Source of the DNA: Sanguinoderma infundibulare
Taxonomy: Eukaryota; Basidiomycota; Agaricomycetes; Polyporales; Polyporaceae
Direction: 5' to 3'
Length of the DNA stretch: 64,000 nt
Assembly (NCBI GenBank): GCA_032821775.1
Contig: JAVLRN010000012.1
Span: 124,001-188,000, forward strand
The notes under the pieces are model-generated. The model made no database searches, had not been told where the DNA came from, and saw nothing but the letters and a program-made list of their open reading frames with translations. Position numbers and translations under genes: made by a program. Shown here in pieces: positions 32,389 to 45,230 of the stretch (within the stretch, counting starts at the first letter, position 1; each line of letters begins with the position of its first letter).

Positions 32389-33955
32389 GTTGTCGAGAGA
32401 GTGTGGATGGCTCGGATGGCTCTGGGGCAGCAGGAATCCCAATCCGCGTCCTGGAAGTACATATAGCATTCTCCCATGACGGTGAACGCCACCCTTCGCG
32501 CCGCAGCCGCGCTTCCCAAATCGCTATCACAGCGAGCTCTTCCCCGATGGAGTTAAATGCAAGCCGTCCGGGTGGGGATTCCCAAAGAAGCCTCCGGTCG
32601 AAGGCAAAGAACCCTCAGACGCCATAGCGCCGTATCTTGCGCATCGTGATACCGGCTCGGCATGTCCTGCAAGTTTAGTTCGTCCTCGGCGGCATACGTT
32701 GAGCTTCCAAACCTTGATTCTTCGAGTAATGCAGTTTCCGTGAGAGTGTATGCTCTCGACCTCTACCAGGGCAAACGGATTGGAGCCGTGGGACCTCGTG
32801 AACCACTGCTCAAACTCAGAGACGCGTGAGAAGCACGACGAAGCGCCACGGCATGGAAGAACTCACCTAGGCTTTGCCGCCGTGCTCCTGTCCACGGAGA
32901 TGACTAGAAAGCAGGCTTACATCGAAGCCAGAGCGACGTCGAGACTGGATCTACGGACACTAGAGATGGGGTGGCTACCGAGTGCCGGTGTTAAGGTCGA
33001 TAGAATAGGCATGCGTCTCGGGTGGATGTACCAAAGCGCCTGACAAGGACGCGCAACGACATCAGGAACAATGAGATTGCTGCCCTGAGAGAAGGTCGGT
33101 GGAAGAGAGGGGGCGCGTAGGTTTTGAGTAGAGAGCCCGGCCGGGACTACTTCAATACTTCTTCCTCCCGCTCAAGCCCCTACGGACCCTAGAGCTTGTG
33201 TTTTCTACGCCTTGGTAACCTACATCACTCGGGTAAATATTCAAAGCAACTGCGCGTTCAACAGTGTCCGCACTTACGCCTTGACGTTGCGCGCGTGATG
33301 TCAAGAAAATCTGCCAAGAAAACAAATCGTTTGCTTCCGGGTGCACGATGAGGTCGAGGCATCTCCGCGGCGCCGCCGTACGCAGCAACAATTCAAGTAT
33401 GACGCAAAACGCGCGTCGGACACCTTCTGTTGAGAGCCGGAGTGGTGCGTACACCCATACATCATTTCCGGATGGGGCTACAGATATCCTTCGGCGACAA
33501 ATGTACTTACGCTATGTACGGTCTCAAACTTGAATTGTAGTGGGTGTAGCGATCATGTCACTGCATCTTGGGGCGCGTGGCAAGAGATGCGTAAAGTTGC
33601 GGTTTGGGGCCATGACTTGAGACGGCGAGCACGTCAAAATTCTAACCAGAGATAATTGAGCGTAGCACTGCATGAATGGACTCACGATAGTTGACCGGCT
33701 TGATTCGACGACGTCTCTTGAGAAAGAAGATGAAGTCGTCGAGAAAGCGGCCAAGTTTGGTATGCGCGGATCGGTTGGGAGTCCACGTGGCCCTCCTGCG
33801 AAGCGCACTTTGCATGTGGCGAGCTCGGCAATCTGTCAGAAAACAAATTTCCAACGATATGATGCGCGTAATACGACACAACATTGGAAGGCGCGATGCA
33901 AAATCTTCCCAGCCGGACTCACGGAAGCTGGTATGGACCCGACACGCTCGGGGCC
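32389..33955. other. Intergenic, unassigned
   Basis: About 1.6 kb between two DUF6534 genes. Minus-strand open frames at 33152-33454 and 33642-33959 have no recognisable domain. They may be remnants of a further family copy, but I could not identify the hallmark segments. Confidence 0.4.
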
Positions 33956-36172
33956 TCACACCTCCTCGACCTCCCCAAACCCGCGGAGTCTCCCACTGTC
34001 CTCGAAGACCTTGTCCCTCCGGCTATGAGGCAACTTGGTGCGCACGCTCTCTTCTTCGACCCCCGCACCCTCCAGTTCCGCCGTCCTCGTCATCTGGATC
34101 TTCACCATCGCATACGACGAGGGCGGGTCGGAGACCTGCTCCTCACCATTCGTTAGCCGGCCACTGTCTCAAGGAGGACAAAAAAGAGGCAGCTTACCGA
34201 GTCCTGCGTGGCGCTCATCCCTCCGCTGTCATTCGTGCGCTTCAAAACGTTCATCCTGATTGGCGGCGTCTGGTTCGAGCGGCCGGCGATGTGTTCCGTC
34301 AAGGCTTGCCGGCAGTTAAGCACGGCGAGGACCGAATTGGAGTATACTAGGGTCACGGTCAGCGAGCCTCTCCGGTTACATATGACTCACAATGGGGAAG
34401 GGGGGCTCACCTTTGGTCGCGGGCATGGCAATAGCAAAGTAGACGAACGTGTCGGGGAGGACGATGGACTGCTCGAAGGTTAGCAGTGAACTCTTCGCGG
34501 GAGAGCGACTAATCAACACGCACGCATATGAATGCTGGTACCGTCAGAGCGCTATTCGGCGCAAAGAGTCCATTGAACATTAGCCCACGATGCGAAATAG
34601 AGAATTAAGAGTGAACGAAGGCTCGACATACGTATTTAGACCAGCTATGAGCGCATAGAATTAGGTCTCGCGGGAGAGAACTCGTAGATGAACGATGACA
34701 TACTGGCGATGACTGCATATCCTGACAAGGTATCCAGCACGGTGTTAGTCCTACATATGGGTCAATGGATGGGCATCGATGACAAGGTATATGGGCACCT
34801 TTCGAACCGAGTGTGGTTGCTCCTCAGAATAATCACCAGCGTGCCCGTCAATATGAGGTCGACGGACGCCGCAACGGAGAAGAGAGACGTATACATCCAC
34901 TGTAATAAGGCAGGATGTATGCGGAGGTAATGAGATGGGAGGAGCGACGAGAGAAGGTTGAACCACAAACGATGTGATCAATGAGCCCTACAAACGTATC
35001 ATTCCCGAAGCTAGTACATCATGGTAAGCGTTGGAGTCGTCTACACAGAGGAAAGAGTGAACTAACCTGTCGACACTGGATGCTTTTAGCAAGTCTGCGG
35101 TCAGCGGTTATCCGGCTAGTGATGTCAAGAAGCCTTACCAATGATGAATCCCAGCTCCACGAACATAAAAGTGACCTGCTCGCGCGTGAATGTTAAAGCC
35201 GGCCCTGGTCAGAGGAGGCACATACCACGAGAATAACAATCGGTAGGTAGCGGCGATCAACTGCAAGGTGCAAAAACTAAATAGGCTTCAAGAACAAGCA
35301 GATCAGATAACATACCAAGGTATATGCGCCGAACGTAGAAGCTACAGCATCGAAAGTAAACGTGCACGTCAAGGGGAACGAACAGCTGGCGACGCACGTT
35401 TGGGTAAGGAGGACGGTGACTCCCTAGGGCTTCGTGAGACACGGTTCCGGATTTCAACAAGAGAAAATGATATATAGCTCACTGTCGTTAGAGGAAGGGC
35501 CTGATGAAATAAAACTTGATCAGATACGAGCAACGAATGGATAATCCGCCATTGATGCTTACTTCGATTGACCTGAAGTGGCAGCGCAGGGTGATTACCA
35601 GTGCTAGCCTCGGCGGTCGACGCGATGAACTAGGATGACCTGCTTACCATGTGCTCACGAGGAACGCCAGTGGGTTGAAGTAGTTGATGACGAAGTAATA
35701 ATAACTAAACCAATCGTCAGGTAGACTGGATCCAAAAGAGACACAGCCGACGCATACCACATATGGATAAGTGTCGCGGAATGGAACGTGTCCGTGACGC
35801 TGAGAATCGCGGTAAATGACCAGAGTTAGCATGAAGAAAGGGTGTCGCACAATATAGCGATAACCTAAAAATGCCGGTGGTGAAGGTCAGGACATGGAGA
35901 ACATGATTACATGCCACGCAAACGTACCATAATCTGGAAGAAGAGAGTATCTCCGCGGTACATGCGGAAGTAGCGGTACGTCTGATGGGCAGTTAAGCCA
36001 TATAGCCTTCCGAGCAAAGTCAGCACGCTACCGACGGAGTACGCAGACATACGTACACGAGCGAGAAGAACGTGCTGAGCAAGATAGCACCGAAGGTGCT
36101 CGCCAGCGAAGGAGTCTTGATGGGCAGAAACCCCGAAGGTAGCTCTTGAGGTTGGAACTGAGAGGGGTCCAT
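33956..36172 (-). CDS. DUF6534 multi-pass membrane protein
   Basis: The start at 36172 reads MDPSQFQPQELPSGFLPIK, then TPSLASTFGAILLSTFFSLV. Exons give LYGLTAHQTYRYFRMYRGD, ILSVTDTFHSATLIHMW, YYYFVINYFNPLAFLVSTW, CSFYVRRIYL, TFTREQVTFMFVELGFIIG, VAASVDLILTGTLVIIL with RSNHTRFER, VLDTLSGYAVIAS, SIVLPDTFVYFAIAMPATK and VYSNSVLAVLNCRQALTEH. A last exon, SDPPSSYAMVKIQMTRTAE, runs to a stop at 33956. It appears complete, with short GT-AG introns throughout. Function of the family is unknown; topology suggests seven helices with a cytosolic tail. Confidence 0.75.
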
Positions 36173-38004
36173 GGCTTGGTCTGACACGGAATGGGGGAGC
36201 ACGCACCTCACTTATACTGCGAGCCAAGCAATCACTGAGCCGATATGTAGTTCTACGGTACGCCTAGAACCATCCGTGGATGACAAAAAAGTCACCGAGC
36301 GATCGATCTGTCCGTTTCATTGCTCCCTAGAGGCGAACAGTGAGCGAATTCTGACTGTGCATGCGCCCAAAGTCCGCGTGCCTACCGTTGCATTGTCAGG
36401 CAACTGCTGATCGCAATGCATGGTGCATGCTGTCCCAGCACGGTCAAACACGTTGGATAATGGCTTGAGGGACAGTTTGCCTCGGGGCTTTGGCAGTCCA
36501 CACTCACGAACCGAGGTTCCGTCGTGTACCAGCGGTATGTCGCGACCCTGGCCGTACGATCTTCTCCCACGACCTATGACGCCGAATGAGACCGCAGCTC
36601 CCATCTCGATCGGTGAGGATGCACTTACCAAGTACAGAGAGATGCGATCTGCCAAGGGGACATTGCATCCAGAAGGAAGTGCTTGAGGCGATTCAGGCAG
36701 CGGGATTGCGGTAACCCTTGGGAGTGACATGAGTTCAAAATGAACTCGGGACGCAAGCGCAGTCGCGCCAATCTATGGATAGAAGAGATGCGACGCAGTT
36801 GCGAGATCCAGGCGAGGGTATGTGCAGAGAAGCTTCTGGACCTGAAAAAGTTGTCGAATTAGCAAGTCCTCGACAAATCGACACGTCCACAGGAGCTCCT
36901 TACTACCACGGCGGAAACTAGATGAGAAAATGACCGGTGTCCGAAGAAGAGGCCGAAACACATCAAAGTGCCGCAGCAACGCAGTTTCGGATTTCATACT
37001 ATAAATCGATGGTGCCCATGTGTTCGTTGTATAGGGTGTGACAGTGTGTGCGGGACTCGAGGGAAAGGGAAAAGGGAACCCTTGTCTCGGCCAGCGCAAT
37101 CGCGCCGGTAAGCGCCCGGGAGGAACCGGTGCCTGCCCGACAGTCGCCGGCACCTCGCTTAAGCGCACACCTCCAAGTTTAACCCCACCCTCATCCGTCA
37201 TCCGTTCACCTCTGCTCATCCCTGTCATTCCAGCACAGGTCACGATGCAGCCTACAATGTATATCATCGTGCGAATAGAGTACTTTGAGATAAGCGGTCC
37301 AATCCCATAGATACTATTTTTGCCCCGGTTTCTCCGGTTTTCCCCAGTTATTTTAAGTTTCTCCTGCGCTACGACCAGGATAGAACAGCAGCCGAAGGGC
37401 GGCTGCATTCAGACACGGTATGTTCTTACAATCCTATATCTCACATATCTCTAACTTTGAGCTGGCAGCAAGGTGCATCTCCTTCTCCATTGCATCCAAA
37501 CACCCTTGCAGCTCGCGGAGCTCGATAGACGACTTACAGATATGGATATGCATGGTTAGAGAGGGCGAGCATCGTTGCGAAGAGCTGATTGAGGGTGGAA
37601 GCATGCGTTACAGTTGCAGCGACTGCGCAAGTTCTCGATTTGGGATCTCAGACGCCCGTTCCCAATGCAACAACGTCCCGGACTTGCTAAGGAACGACAT
37701 GAGGGGGAAGTTGCCCCCATTGCAGAACGCCGCCGAGTAGTGGTGCTGCGATATTCTGTGGATGGTACGCGATCAAAGTTGTCCTCGCGATACGTGCATG
37801 AAAAGAACACTCATACGGAGATCGTCCTACCAGGTGCGCTGTTGAGGATCCCTGCAATCGGCCCAGCAAGACACACAAGCGCCCACCCACGCTTGACCAA
37901 ACAGGGCCACACAGAATGCTCAACAACGGGCGCTTTACAGTGTTCGACTTCAACCTCAACCACCACATCTCATCTTTCTCGCCCACATCTCCTCTCCTTT
38001 TGAT
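36173..38004. other. Intergenic with a fragment of a dispersed repeat
   Basis: No recognised gene. A 211-codon minus-strand frame at 36773-37408 and a 137-codon one at 36317-36730 lack domain signals. A fragment of the 50.8/53.7 kb repeat lies at about 37540-37690. Confidence 0.4.
37540..37690 (+). repeat. Partial copy of a dispersed repeat family
   Basis: Shares GCATCGTTGCGAAGAGCTGAT, GGTGGAAGCA and TCTCGATTTGG blocks with the segment near 48930-49080 and, more distantly, with 54180-54345 and the inverted copy from 50757. Confidence 0.65.
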
Positions 38005-39999
38005 ATGGCCGATGACACAATCACTGTGTATCTGTGGCCCGTCGTCCAGTACGGGGATGTTGACTTTGCCTTCATCAGCTTCCCATGCCGTCGCCCCGAG
38101 ACTGTCAACCAACTGCGTGAACGCGTGGCTGAGCACGAGAATGTCAAAACGAACCATGTGCTGTTATACAAGGTCAGTGGCTCCCGAATTCTACTTACGC
38201 AGATGATTATTGGAAGGCTGATCACTCTCTCCTCCACAGCCTCGCTATCATTTGATGAGAGATCGAAAGGCCCGAGACGCACTCAGAGCAAAGCTCAAGG
38301 AGTCCAACTGGGAGCTCGACACGTTTTGCGACGACCTTGGCGAGTATTCTGACGACCCTGTCCACACATTGTTCGGCGAACAAGACAACCGTGCATCCAA
38401 GCGAACCGCCCTCAATGCCTTGAAGGCGTCTCCTAGGCCTGCTACCCCGAAGCCACCGATAACTGAGGAAGAAGCACGCGACGAGCTAACGGAACTTCGG
38501 CGCCGTGCGTAGTCTTGCCTTGTGGCTGTTTCCGGTTCTAATCCTCCCGCAGAGTTCACCAGAGCGTTGAATGCAACTAATCGACAGTCGCCTTCTGTCA
38601 GCGCAAGGCCACCCAATTACCAAACGCATCAGGACGGTCCTTCTCCCATTCTCGACGGGCGATATGGCACAAAGGGCTGGAACATTCTGGCTCCGCCGGT
38701 CGAGATTTACCATCCTGTCTTCGCCAAGTTTGCTGCTGACATGCAGAACGACGCGTTGGAGGTTTCTGACGAGGACGTTCGAGCGACAGCAAGCTTCATG
38801 ACCTACGCCTCCGAGATCGCGACTAGTGAAAGTCTTCGTACCGAAACTCGTGTCAAGCTCAAGATACTCCTCAATGCGGTCATCGATCAACCTATGAACC
38901 GCCACAAGACCATTCCAGACCACTTCATCTCTCACCATCGTGCTTCCTCACCATACGAAGCCGCAGGACTGGCCGTCATGGAGGAGAAGGGCGAGCTTGG
39001 CCAGAGCGGAGAGCCAACCGTTCAGGGCTCATTCTCCTACGTTGAGTTTTGGACCGACGATAACCGAGAGGTATATGTCTCGATCGATGTCTGTCTTCCC
39101 TGTCCTCATCCAGGAACAAACTGCAGGAGCTGGCGAATGCATGCTTCTGTCCCTCGTTTATTATCGCCGTCGCCGGCCCGTGGCTAGCCATCTGCGGCGC
39201 GATTTTCACTACGAATCCGATCGTCCACCGCCTGACGGACTACGTGTGGATCGGCCACAGCCGCGTGATCGACGACCACCGCACGCTCGCCCTCGCCCGC
39301 ATGTTCTGCTCTCTCAGACTTGGCATCGAGGGCTTGAGAAAGTACTACAGCGAGCTGGTTGTCGACGAGAACGACAAGCTGAGCAGGTTCTTCCCGTTGG
39401 CGACGTCGTTCCAGCTCAACGGCCAGCGAGTGCGCTTCCGGTACGTGCGGCCGCTCAAGGGCGCGGACCCGTCCTGCGTCACGTTCCTCGTCAAGAGCTG
39501 CGAGGATGAGCGGCAGTTCGTCGTCAAGTTTGTCGAGCGTTACGGCGAAGAGGCGCACCGGCTGCTTGCGGAGCGGGGGCTCGCGCCTACGCTGCTGTAC
39601 TACGGCCCCATCTGGCCCGAGGACGAGGTGCCGGGCGGCGGAACGGGGCCGCGCAAGATGGTGGTCATGGAGTACATCAAGGGCGAGACGGCGGGAGCCA
39701 AGTACCCAGACGGGGTCCCTTCTGCCGTGCGTGCGAAGGTGAAGGCGGCACTGAAGGTCCTGCATGAAAAAAAGCTCGTCCATGGTGATATCCGACCGCC
39801 GAACATCCTGATAGCAAACAGTGCGGACGCGGACGCGGACGTCGGGGAGCTGACGTGGATCCTTGACTTTGACTGGGCTGGGGCCTCGGGCGAGGTGAGG
39901 TATCCGCTGCATCTGGCGAAGGCCGGGTGGGTGAACGGCGTGAAGGACTATGCTCTGATTCGTGCGAAGCACGATGATCGTATGGCCGACAGACTGTAG
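38005..39999 (+). CDS. Protein kinase-like protein with short Crinkler-like N-terminus
   Basis: Four exons join without loss of frame: 38005-38172, 38240-38504, 38553-39070 and 39127-39999, giving 607 residues. The first exon reads MADDTITVYLWPVVQ and ends NVKTNHVLLYK; its size and ending resemble the ubiquitin-like header of Crinkler-type proteins. The C-terminal third is kinase-like: VVKFVERYGEEAHRLL (lysine and helix C), KMVVMEYIKGE (hinge), LVHGDIRPPNILI (catalytic loop, HxDxxxxN) and WILDFDWAG in place of DFG. In basidiomycetes such kinase-like proteins (FunK1 and related sets) are greatly expanded and of unknown substrate. No signal peptide is seen. The header link is tentative; the kinase fold is fairly sure. 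Confidence 0.7.
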
Positions 40000-40089
40000 T
40001 GGGAGCGCTTGATGTTGTGGTTGCTTGTTGCACGTTATCATGTACAATATCAATTGTGTGCGCACTCGTTTACCCCTTCTGTACCATAC

Positions 40090-40855
40090 CCTAGACCGGG
40101 AACTGGAACTCATCATTGTTGTCGGTCCTGAACGGAGCGGAACAGAATGTGTGACCGCGGGAATGGCAAACGTGTCCTGTCCGCATTTGGCAGTGTAGTA
40201 TTGGCAACTCGAACCTGAACTTGAACGCCTCGACTGCAGGCCTTTGCTGGCGCTGTTTATTCCCCACACTCTCTGCACGGTCTCTGGCTAGCAGGAAATT
40301 GTAATGCTCCTCCGGATACAACTTCTCCAACTCCTCCCGCTTTTCCTGGTCGGTATTGTAGACCACCATGACGCCAAGGCGCAGCAACAGCACGTATCTG
40401 AGCTCGCTTTGATCACGATCATCTTGGGTCAGTGCTCGTTATCTAAATGCTAGCTACTAGCTAAACGGAACATACAGTTCATTATGAGCCGCCATGCTCG
40501 CAACGACTTGGATGAAAATATTCGTCTGCAGTGGGGTATTGATATGATGTCGCACTGGGCGCGTACCAGTCCCTTCATGACCGTTGATGTTGTTCTTGGC
40601 GCCGTGTTGCTGGTAGCTTAACGAGCAACCGGCGGCGAGACATACAACATCCACAAAGATCCACAATCATCGGAACATGTGAACGGCCATGTCCCATGCC
40701 CTCCACATGCGATATCTCCGGGCCATAATTCTCCTCGTATCTGGGGCGCATTGTAGTAAGACGGTGCCATATTACATACGTCGTACTCTGTGCGGAATAT
40801 CCGAATCTAAAAATGCCAGTAGTACACTGTGCTGCATCATATGCCCCCCATCCAA
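40090..40855 (-). pseudogene. Possible decayed DUF6534-like fragment
   Basis: Minus-strand pieces such as FVDVVCLAAGCSLSY, NIFIQVVASM and a charged tail (EKREELEKLYPEEHYNFLLA) occur in an order that could match the last helices and tail of a DUF6534-like protein. No start exon or full helix set is present. Its position directly downstream of the MFS transporter gene and the broken frames suggest a relic. Low certainty. Confidence 0.3.
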
Positions 40856-42908
40856 TCACGCGTTGTTGCCCTTCTCCTCGTCTGTTCCCGCCGACTCCTT
40901 AAGCCCATAAGTGTCGTCTACGTGCTGGACCATCGGGATTTCCTTGAGCAGAAACACCGACAAGAGCCCTGCACCGCAGAACCCTATCATGACCTTCCAC
41001 ACGACTGAGAAGCTCGCGGCGAAGGCGTCTTGCACTTGGGTTCGAAGGGGCTCCTCGAGCGTGTTTATCACGGGGATTGCAGCATATGCGACCTCGACGC
41101 CCTGGGGAAATTGCGCGGAGAACGAATCCGGAAGCCTGCTCTTTAGTTGGTTCTGCAACGTCACGCCCGCGATGGTGACTCCCCACGTCTGGAACGCCGC
41201 ATGTAAGCGTTAGTACTACGCGCGGAGTTGAGGCTTGAATACGACCGACCTGTGCAAACGCACGGCAGAAGCCGAAGAACTCCAGAGCAGCGGCATTCCT
41301 CGACACCGGGAGAGGTGCCAGGATGGGATAAACTGTTGACACCCACTACGACATATGATGAGCCGCGTTCCATGAGAACGATGGCTATGTCATGCATGAT
41401 GCATTACGATCCCGACGCCTGTTGCCATCAGGAATTGAAAGCCGACCAACTCTCCTAGGCTACTGTTCGGCCGTAGCAGTGAGAGGACGCCAAACCCGAC
41501 GATGGCGATGATCCAGCCTATGAGATTCATCGGTCGATACTTCTGAGTCACTTTGGTAATCATGCCGCAAATGACGGATGCCGGGGAGATAACAAACGCA
41601 AGGGGGAAGATGTTCGACCGTATAGGCGACGCTCCCCTGCAGGCCTCGAAGAATATAGGCATGTAATCTAACCCGGCGTTAGCGAAATATCACCAATGGT
41701 TACGTGGGAGTGCTCACAGATGGCCGATATGCTCGCTATCCCATGGGCGAATGTGGCGAAGTAACTGAATAATTATCAGGCGGTGTTGACCAACGTGGAG
41801 TTGGTAGGAGACCCACCCGGCAAGCGTCGTGCGGTTGCTGAGGACGTCCAATGGCAACGTAGGTTCCACCGCAATAGTGCACTCGTAGATGAAGAATATG
41901 GCCATGAAGACTCCCGATTATTAGTGGGGCGAGCACGTAGGCTGAGCCCCAAGGATATTGAATCCCTCCCCACATTAGGCCTATGAGCGTCAAGGTCGAC
42001 CCGACTACCATAAGGGCGTTGCCACTATTGACACCGTTAAGTTGACGAACAGCACCGGAAACAAGTCAAAACAGGCACAACCAGTCCATTCGAGCCAATT
42101 TTTCCCCGACAGATCCTTCAGGAGAGCGAACGCGTAAGAAGAGGTGACCAGGAGAATCGCAACACCCATCAATGGAAGGTTGAGGTCTTGATTAGGCCGT
42201 CAATAACTGACTTGTGTATCGGGGAAGTTGGACTCACAAAAGATCCATCGCCAGGACGCCTTAGTGGACAGAACGCCGCCCTACACGTAATTGGTCAGTG
42301 CGGATTCGTAGTAGTTCGTCAATGTTCTCACTATTACAGGCCCGACACCAGTAGCCAGACTGCATGTCATGATAAGGTAACCTTGATAGGTCCCCCGCTC
42401 CGCAACCGACACCAGGTCTGAAGTGATGATGTTGGACAAGAAGAATATGGCACCGCCGCCGGCGCCTTGGACAACTTGAACACACTCTCAGTATAGTTCG
42501 TAAAGATGAACAGAACACGTTGCATTACTGACCTCGAGCACCGATGAGCATGTCCATGTTGCGCGCGGTCCCAGCCAAGACGCTCCCCAGCGCGAACATG
42601 GAGATGCTGGCGAGCAACACAACCTTCCTCCCGAAGACGTCCGAAAGGCGACTGCAAGGGAACAGGACAACAGTGCTCGCTAGGAAATAGACGGAGCCAA
42701 CCCAAATGAACGTGTCGCCGCCGTGGAGATGTTCAATGATTGTAGGGAGGGCGGTGGGCATCGCAGTCATGTCGAGTGCGCTGAGGAAGAGTGCGACGAG
42801 CATGGCGCCGAAAGACAACCGGAAGGCGGACCCCCTCCTAGCCTTCCTCGCACTGTCTTCGGACTTCGAGCTGATGGCCGAGCCGGAAGTGAGCGACACT
42901 TCAGACAT
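40856..42908 (-). CDS. MFS multidrug-type transporter, DHA2-like
   Basis: The start at 42908 reads MSEVSLTSGSAISSKSED. The first helix, MLVALFLSALDMTAMPTALP, carries the LDxT(x)2(x)ALP signature of 14-helix drug:H+ antiporters. RLSDVFGRKVVLL is the loop 2-3 motif. Exon 2 reads VQGAGGGAIFFLSNIITSDL and AERGTYQGYL, with GVGPV and then GGVLSTKASWRWIF (the GPxxGG motif C region). Later exons include ISPASVICGMITKVTQKYRP, and the C-terminal block WKVMIGFCGAGLLSVFLLKE ends at 40856. Members export drugs or small toxic compounds in exchange for protons at the plasma membrane; substrate cannot be told. About eight short introns. Appears intact, though mid-gene exon joints were not all verified. Confidence 0.8.
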
Positions 42909-44586
42909 GGTGCGGTGGAATGAGGGTTGTGTTCAGCTTGCTGGAACAATGGAAGGTCAGGCCGTTGGTGTAGACAAGGAATTGAGAATCATTACACGTT
43001 ATACATCCAGAGGCACTGGGTACGAATAGAAGGAGTAAGCAAGTGAGGAGAGGCTGCAGGCGGATGGTCCTGTGGTGGAAAGCGGGGTGAGATGAACGGC
43101 AGAAGTAGCCGATGCTCAATTGTGTTCCGAAAGGACGGCAGGGTTATATACTGTCCCCTTGCTTGCAGCCGATGGTCTCCAGACCGGCATGGATACTGCT
43201 CCGACGAGGAGCATGCTCGCATCCCTGCAGCGAGCGGACGCTCGATGAGCATCTTACATGTTACGGAAATAGAGGTCTGCGACTCACCGCCTCTAGACAC
43301 AGCTGCGTTGGGCTACATGGCGGCCACCCTGCAGTTTTGGAGACGCACTTGCCATCCACTATTACAGTACGCCGTGGTCACCGATGATATCGCCCTGTAT
43401 TGACGTCACCAGATGGATTGCAAAAGCAGCAGGGTTCAATCGACGTACTAACATCCCGACCTACCCACGACTGCGAGGCCTAACATTAGCGCAACCAATC
43501 GGTGTTGAAGACGTTAATGGGACCACTCACTCGTTGAGCAAATACTGCCAAGTATGCCAGTGCGTTTACTTTCGCAGAGAAGCTCCAATGAGACATTTCG
43601 GATCCAAGCTCGACTACAATATATCACCTGTTAGAATGCAGCTCGGCATCTTGACAAAGTTTAAACGAGCGGAATGCGCAGGAAGTCGATTTCCAGAATA
43701 CGGGACGTACCGAGGAGATGCAATAGCAAATGGTGCCATAGGCCGAGACTTATCACGGCGGACTCTTCTTCATTCGGTAGACCCTACCATTAAACCTCTC
43801 GAAGACAAGAAGGAGATGGCCCGAAGATCTAAGGGAAGGACGTGAAAATGCGATCGTTTCCCTTGACACCCCGCATTCAATACGGCTTTCCGAGGAAGCA
43901 CCAGGACACGGAGCTCCTCCTGGAGAGCTTGCGTTGCAATGGACCGGAGGGCGCGGATCGACGGGTTCGACGCGGTCACGACTCCGCGATGAAGAGAGGA
44001 GGAGGAGGGTGGATGGAGGCAGGTAAAATGGGCTGAGGTGACGCGGTGGCGTCCATCGTCTCACGACGCCGCCGCCGGCCCGCCCTGGTCTGATCGCTCT
44101 TCGGGCATGGAACATGAGAGGGGGGAAGAGGAGAGTACGGTAGGAGGACCTCGAGGCGCACGCATGCGGCCGTCGTCGTCGTCATCGTCGTCCGCGCGCT
44201 GAGCGTGCGCGGCACCGCCACACAAGTCGCATCAGCTGGCGGATCCCCGGGCCGTACTTACTTATCATCGTCGCTACTTATCTCGATATGCATACTGTCA
44301 GTCAGATTGGGAACTAGCTGAGCCAAAGAAGGGTTCGCGGGAGCAGAGCACTGTGAGCGTCAGCGTGTCGTCCGAAAGTAGTGCAAAACACTCCCAGGCC
44401 TGGTCGCAGTGTCACAGGAAACAAACCCCGCGAGCACCAGGTGCTACTTTGATCGTCAGCCGCACGGGCGACACCGGGTGAGTCCTGGTCTCCTTCGCAA
44501 TTTTTGTACAAAACGAGGTATATCCGACGCGGAAGCTCACGATCAGGCCCGCATGCTCTTCCGCAGATTCACGAGCTCGAGTGGGG
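42909..44586. other. Intergenic, unassigned
   Basis: About 1.7 kb between the MFS start and the TATA box of the next gene. Open frames at 43384-43845 (plus) and 43753-44115 (minus) lack domain features. The region probably holds both upstream control regions. Confidence 0.4.
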
Positions 44587-44587
44587 G

Positions 44588-44593
44588 TATAAA
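44588..44593 (+). promoter_or_regulatory. TATA box
   Basis: TATAAA in GGGGGTATAAAGCC, 103 bases before the ATG at 44696, with a pyrimidine-rich leader (CTGCCTTGCCTTCCTACC) between. This is standard fungal promoter layout. Confidence 0.6.
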
Positions 44594-44695
44594 GCCACGA
44601 CGCTCGTCAGGAGGTCACCTCACCTGCCTTGCCTTCCTACCTTTCACTGCTGCGCAGTTCACAACCTCCTCATCCTCTCTCAATACCTCTTCACC

Positions 44696-45163
44696 ATGTC
44701 TTCCTCGTACGCTCTCTCCTACAACGACCGGCGCCGGGCGCTGCTCTCCTCTTCCTTTTCCAACGTTTCCGACCCCGACCAATTCCCCATCGCCGCCATC
44801 CTTGCCAGGTGCCCTCCTCTCCACTCCCCCTTGTCCTCCCCCTCCTTCGACTCTCCCCAGCCCCTCTTCCGGGCCCCTCCGCCCTCTCCCGCCTCTCCTC
44901 GAATCGCTCCGGTTCGGTCTACCAGAGCGACCATCGGCCTCGGCATCGACTTCGGCGACTTCTTCTCTGGTAACTCCGACCGTCTCGGAGTCGCCTCAGA
45001 CCTCTGGCTCGTCTCGAGATCGCCCCTGTTCTCTGAGTCGCAGGCGCTGGACGCGTCTTCGGTCGCCGCAGGCCCCACCAGCCACGAGGAGTCCAAGCGC
45101 AAGAAGCGTCGCATCCTTTCCGGGACTGTCGTCTGGTGGAAGCGGTTCTCGAAGCGGGGTTGA
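44696..45163 (+). CDS. Small serine/proline-rich hypothetical protein
   Basis: A single exon of 155 codons starts MSSSYALSYNDRRRALLSSS. The middle is rich in Ser and Pro, followed by TIGLGIDFGDFFSGNSDRL and a basic end (ESKRKKRRILSGTVVWWKRF). The basic cluster could act as a nuclear localisation signal. The promoter (TATA 108 bases upstream) and CT-rich leader support a real gene. I do not recognise a family. A six-base GGACTC tandem tract begins a few bases after the stop. Confidence 0.6.
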   Translation: MSSSYALSYNDRRRALLSSSFSNVSDPDQFPIAAILARCPPLHSPLSSPSFDSPQPLFRAPPPSPASPRIAPVRSTRATIGLGIDFGDFFSGNSDRLGVASDLWLVSRSPLFSESQALDASSVAAGPTSHEESKRKKRRILSGTVVWWKRFSKRG

Positions 45164-45169
45164 ACAGCT

Positions 45170-45230
45170 AGGACTCGGACTTGGACTCGGATTCGGACTC
45201 GGACTCGGACTCGGACTTGAACTCGGATTC
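45170..45230 (+). repeat. Hexamer tandem repeat (GGACTC-like)
   Basis: About ten units of GGACTC/GGACTT/GGATTC directly after the stop of the small serine-rich gene, in its presumed 3' untranslated region. Confidence 0.85.

Noticed and set aside
36773..37408. 211-codon minus-strand frame
   Set aside because: No domain and no homologous exons around it; I could not support it as a gene.
38005..38352. First exon of the kinase-like gene as a separate ubiquitin-like gene
   Set aside because: The donor at 38173 and acceptor at 38239 join it in frame to the rest, and the four exons total a multiple of three.
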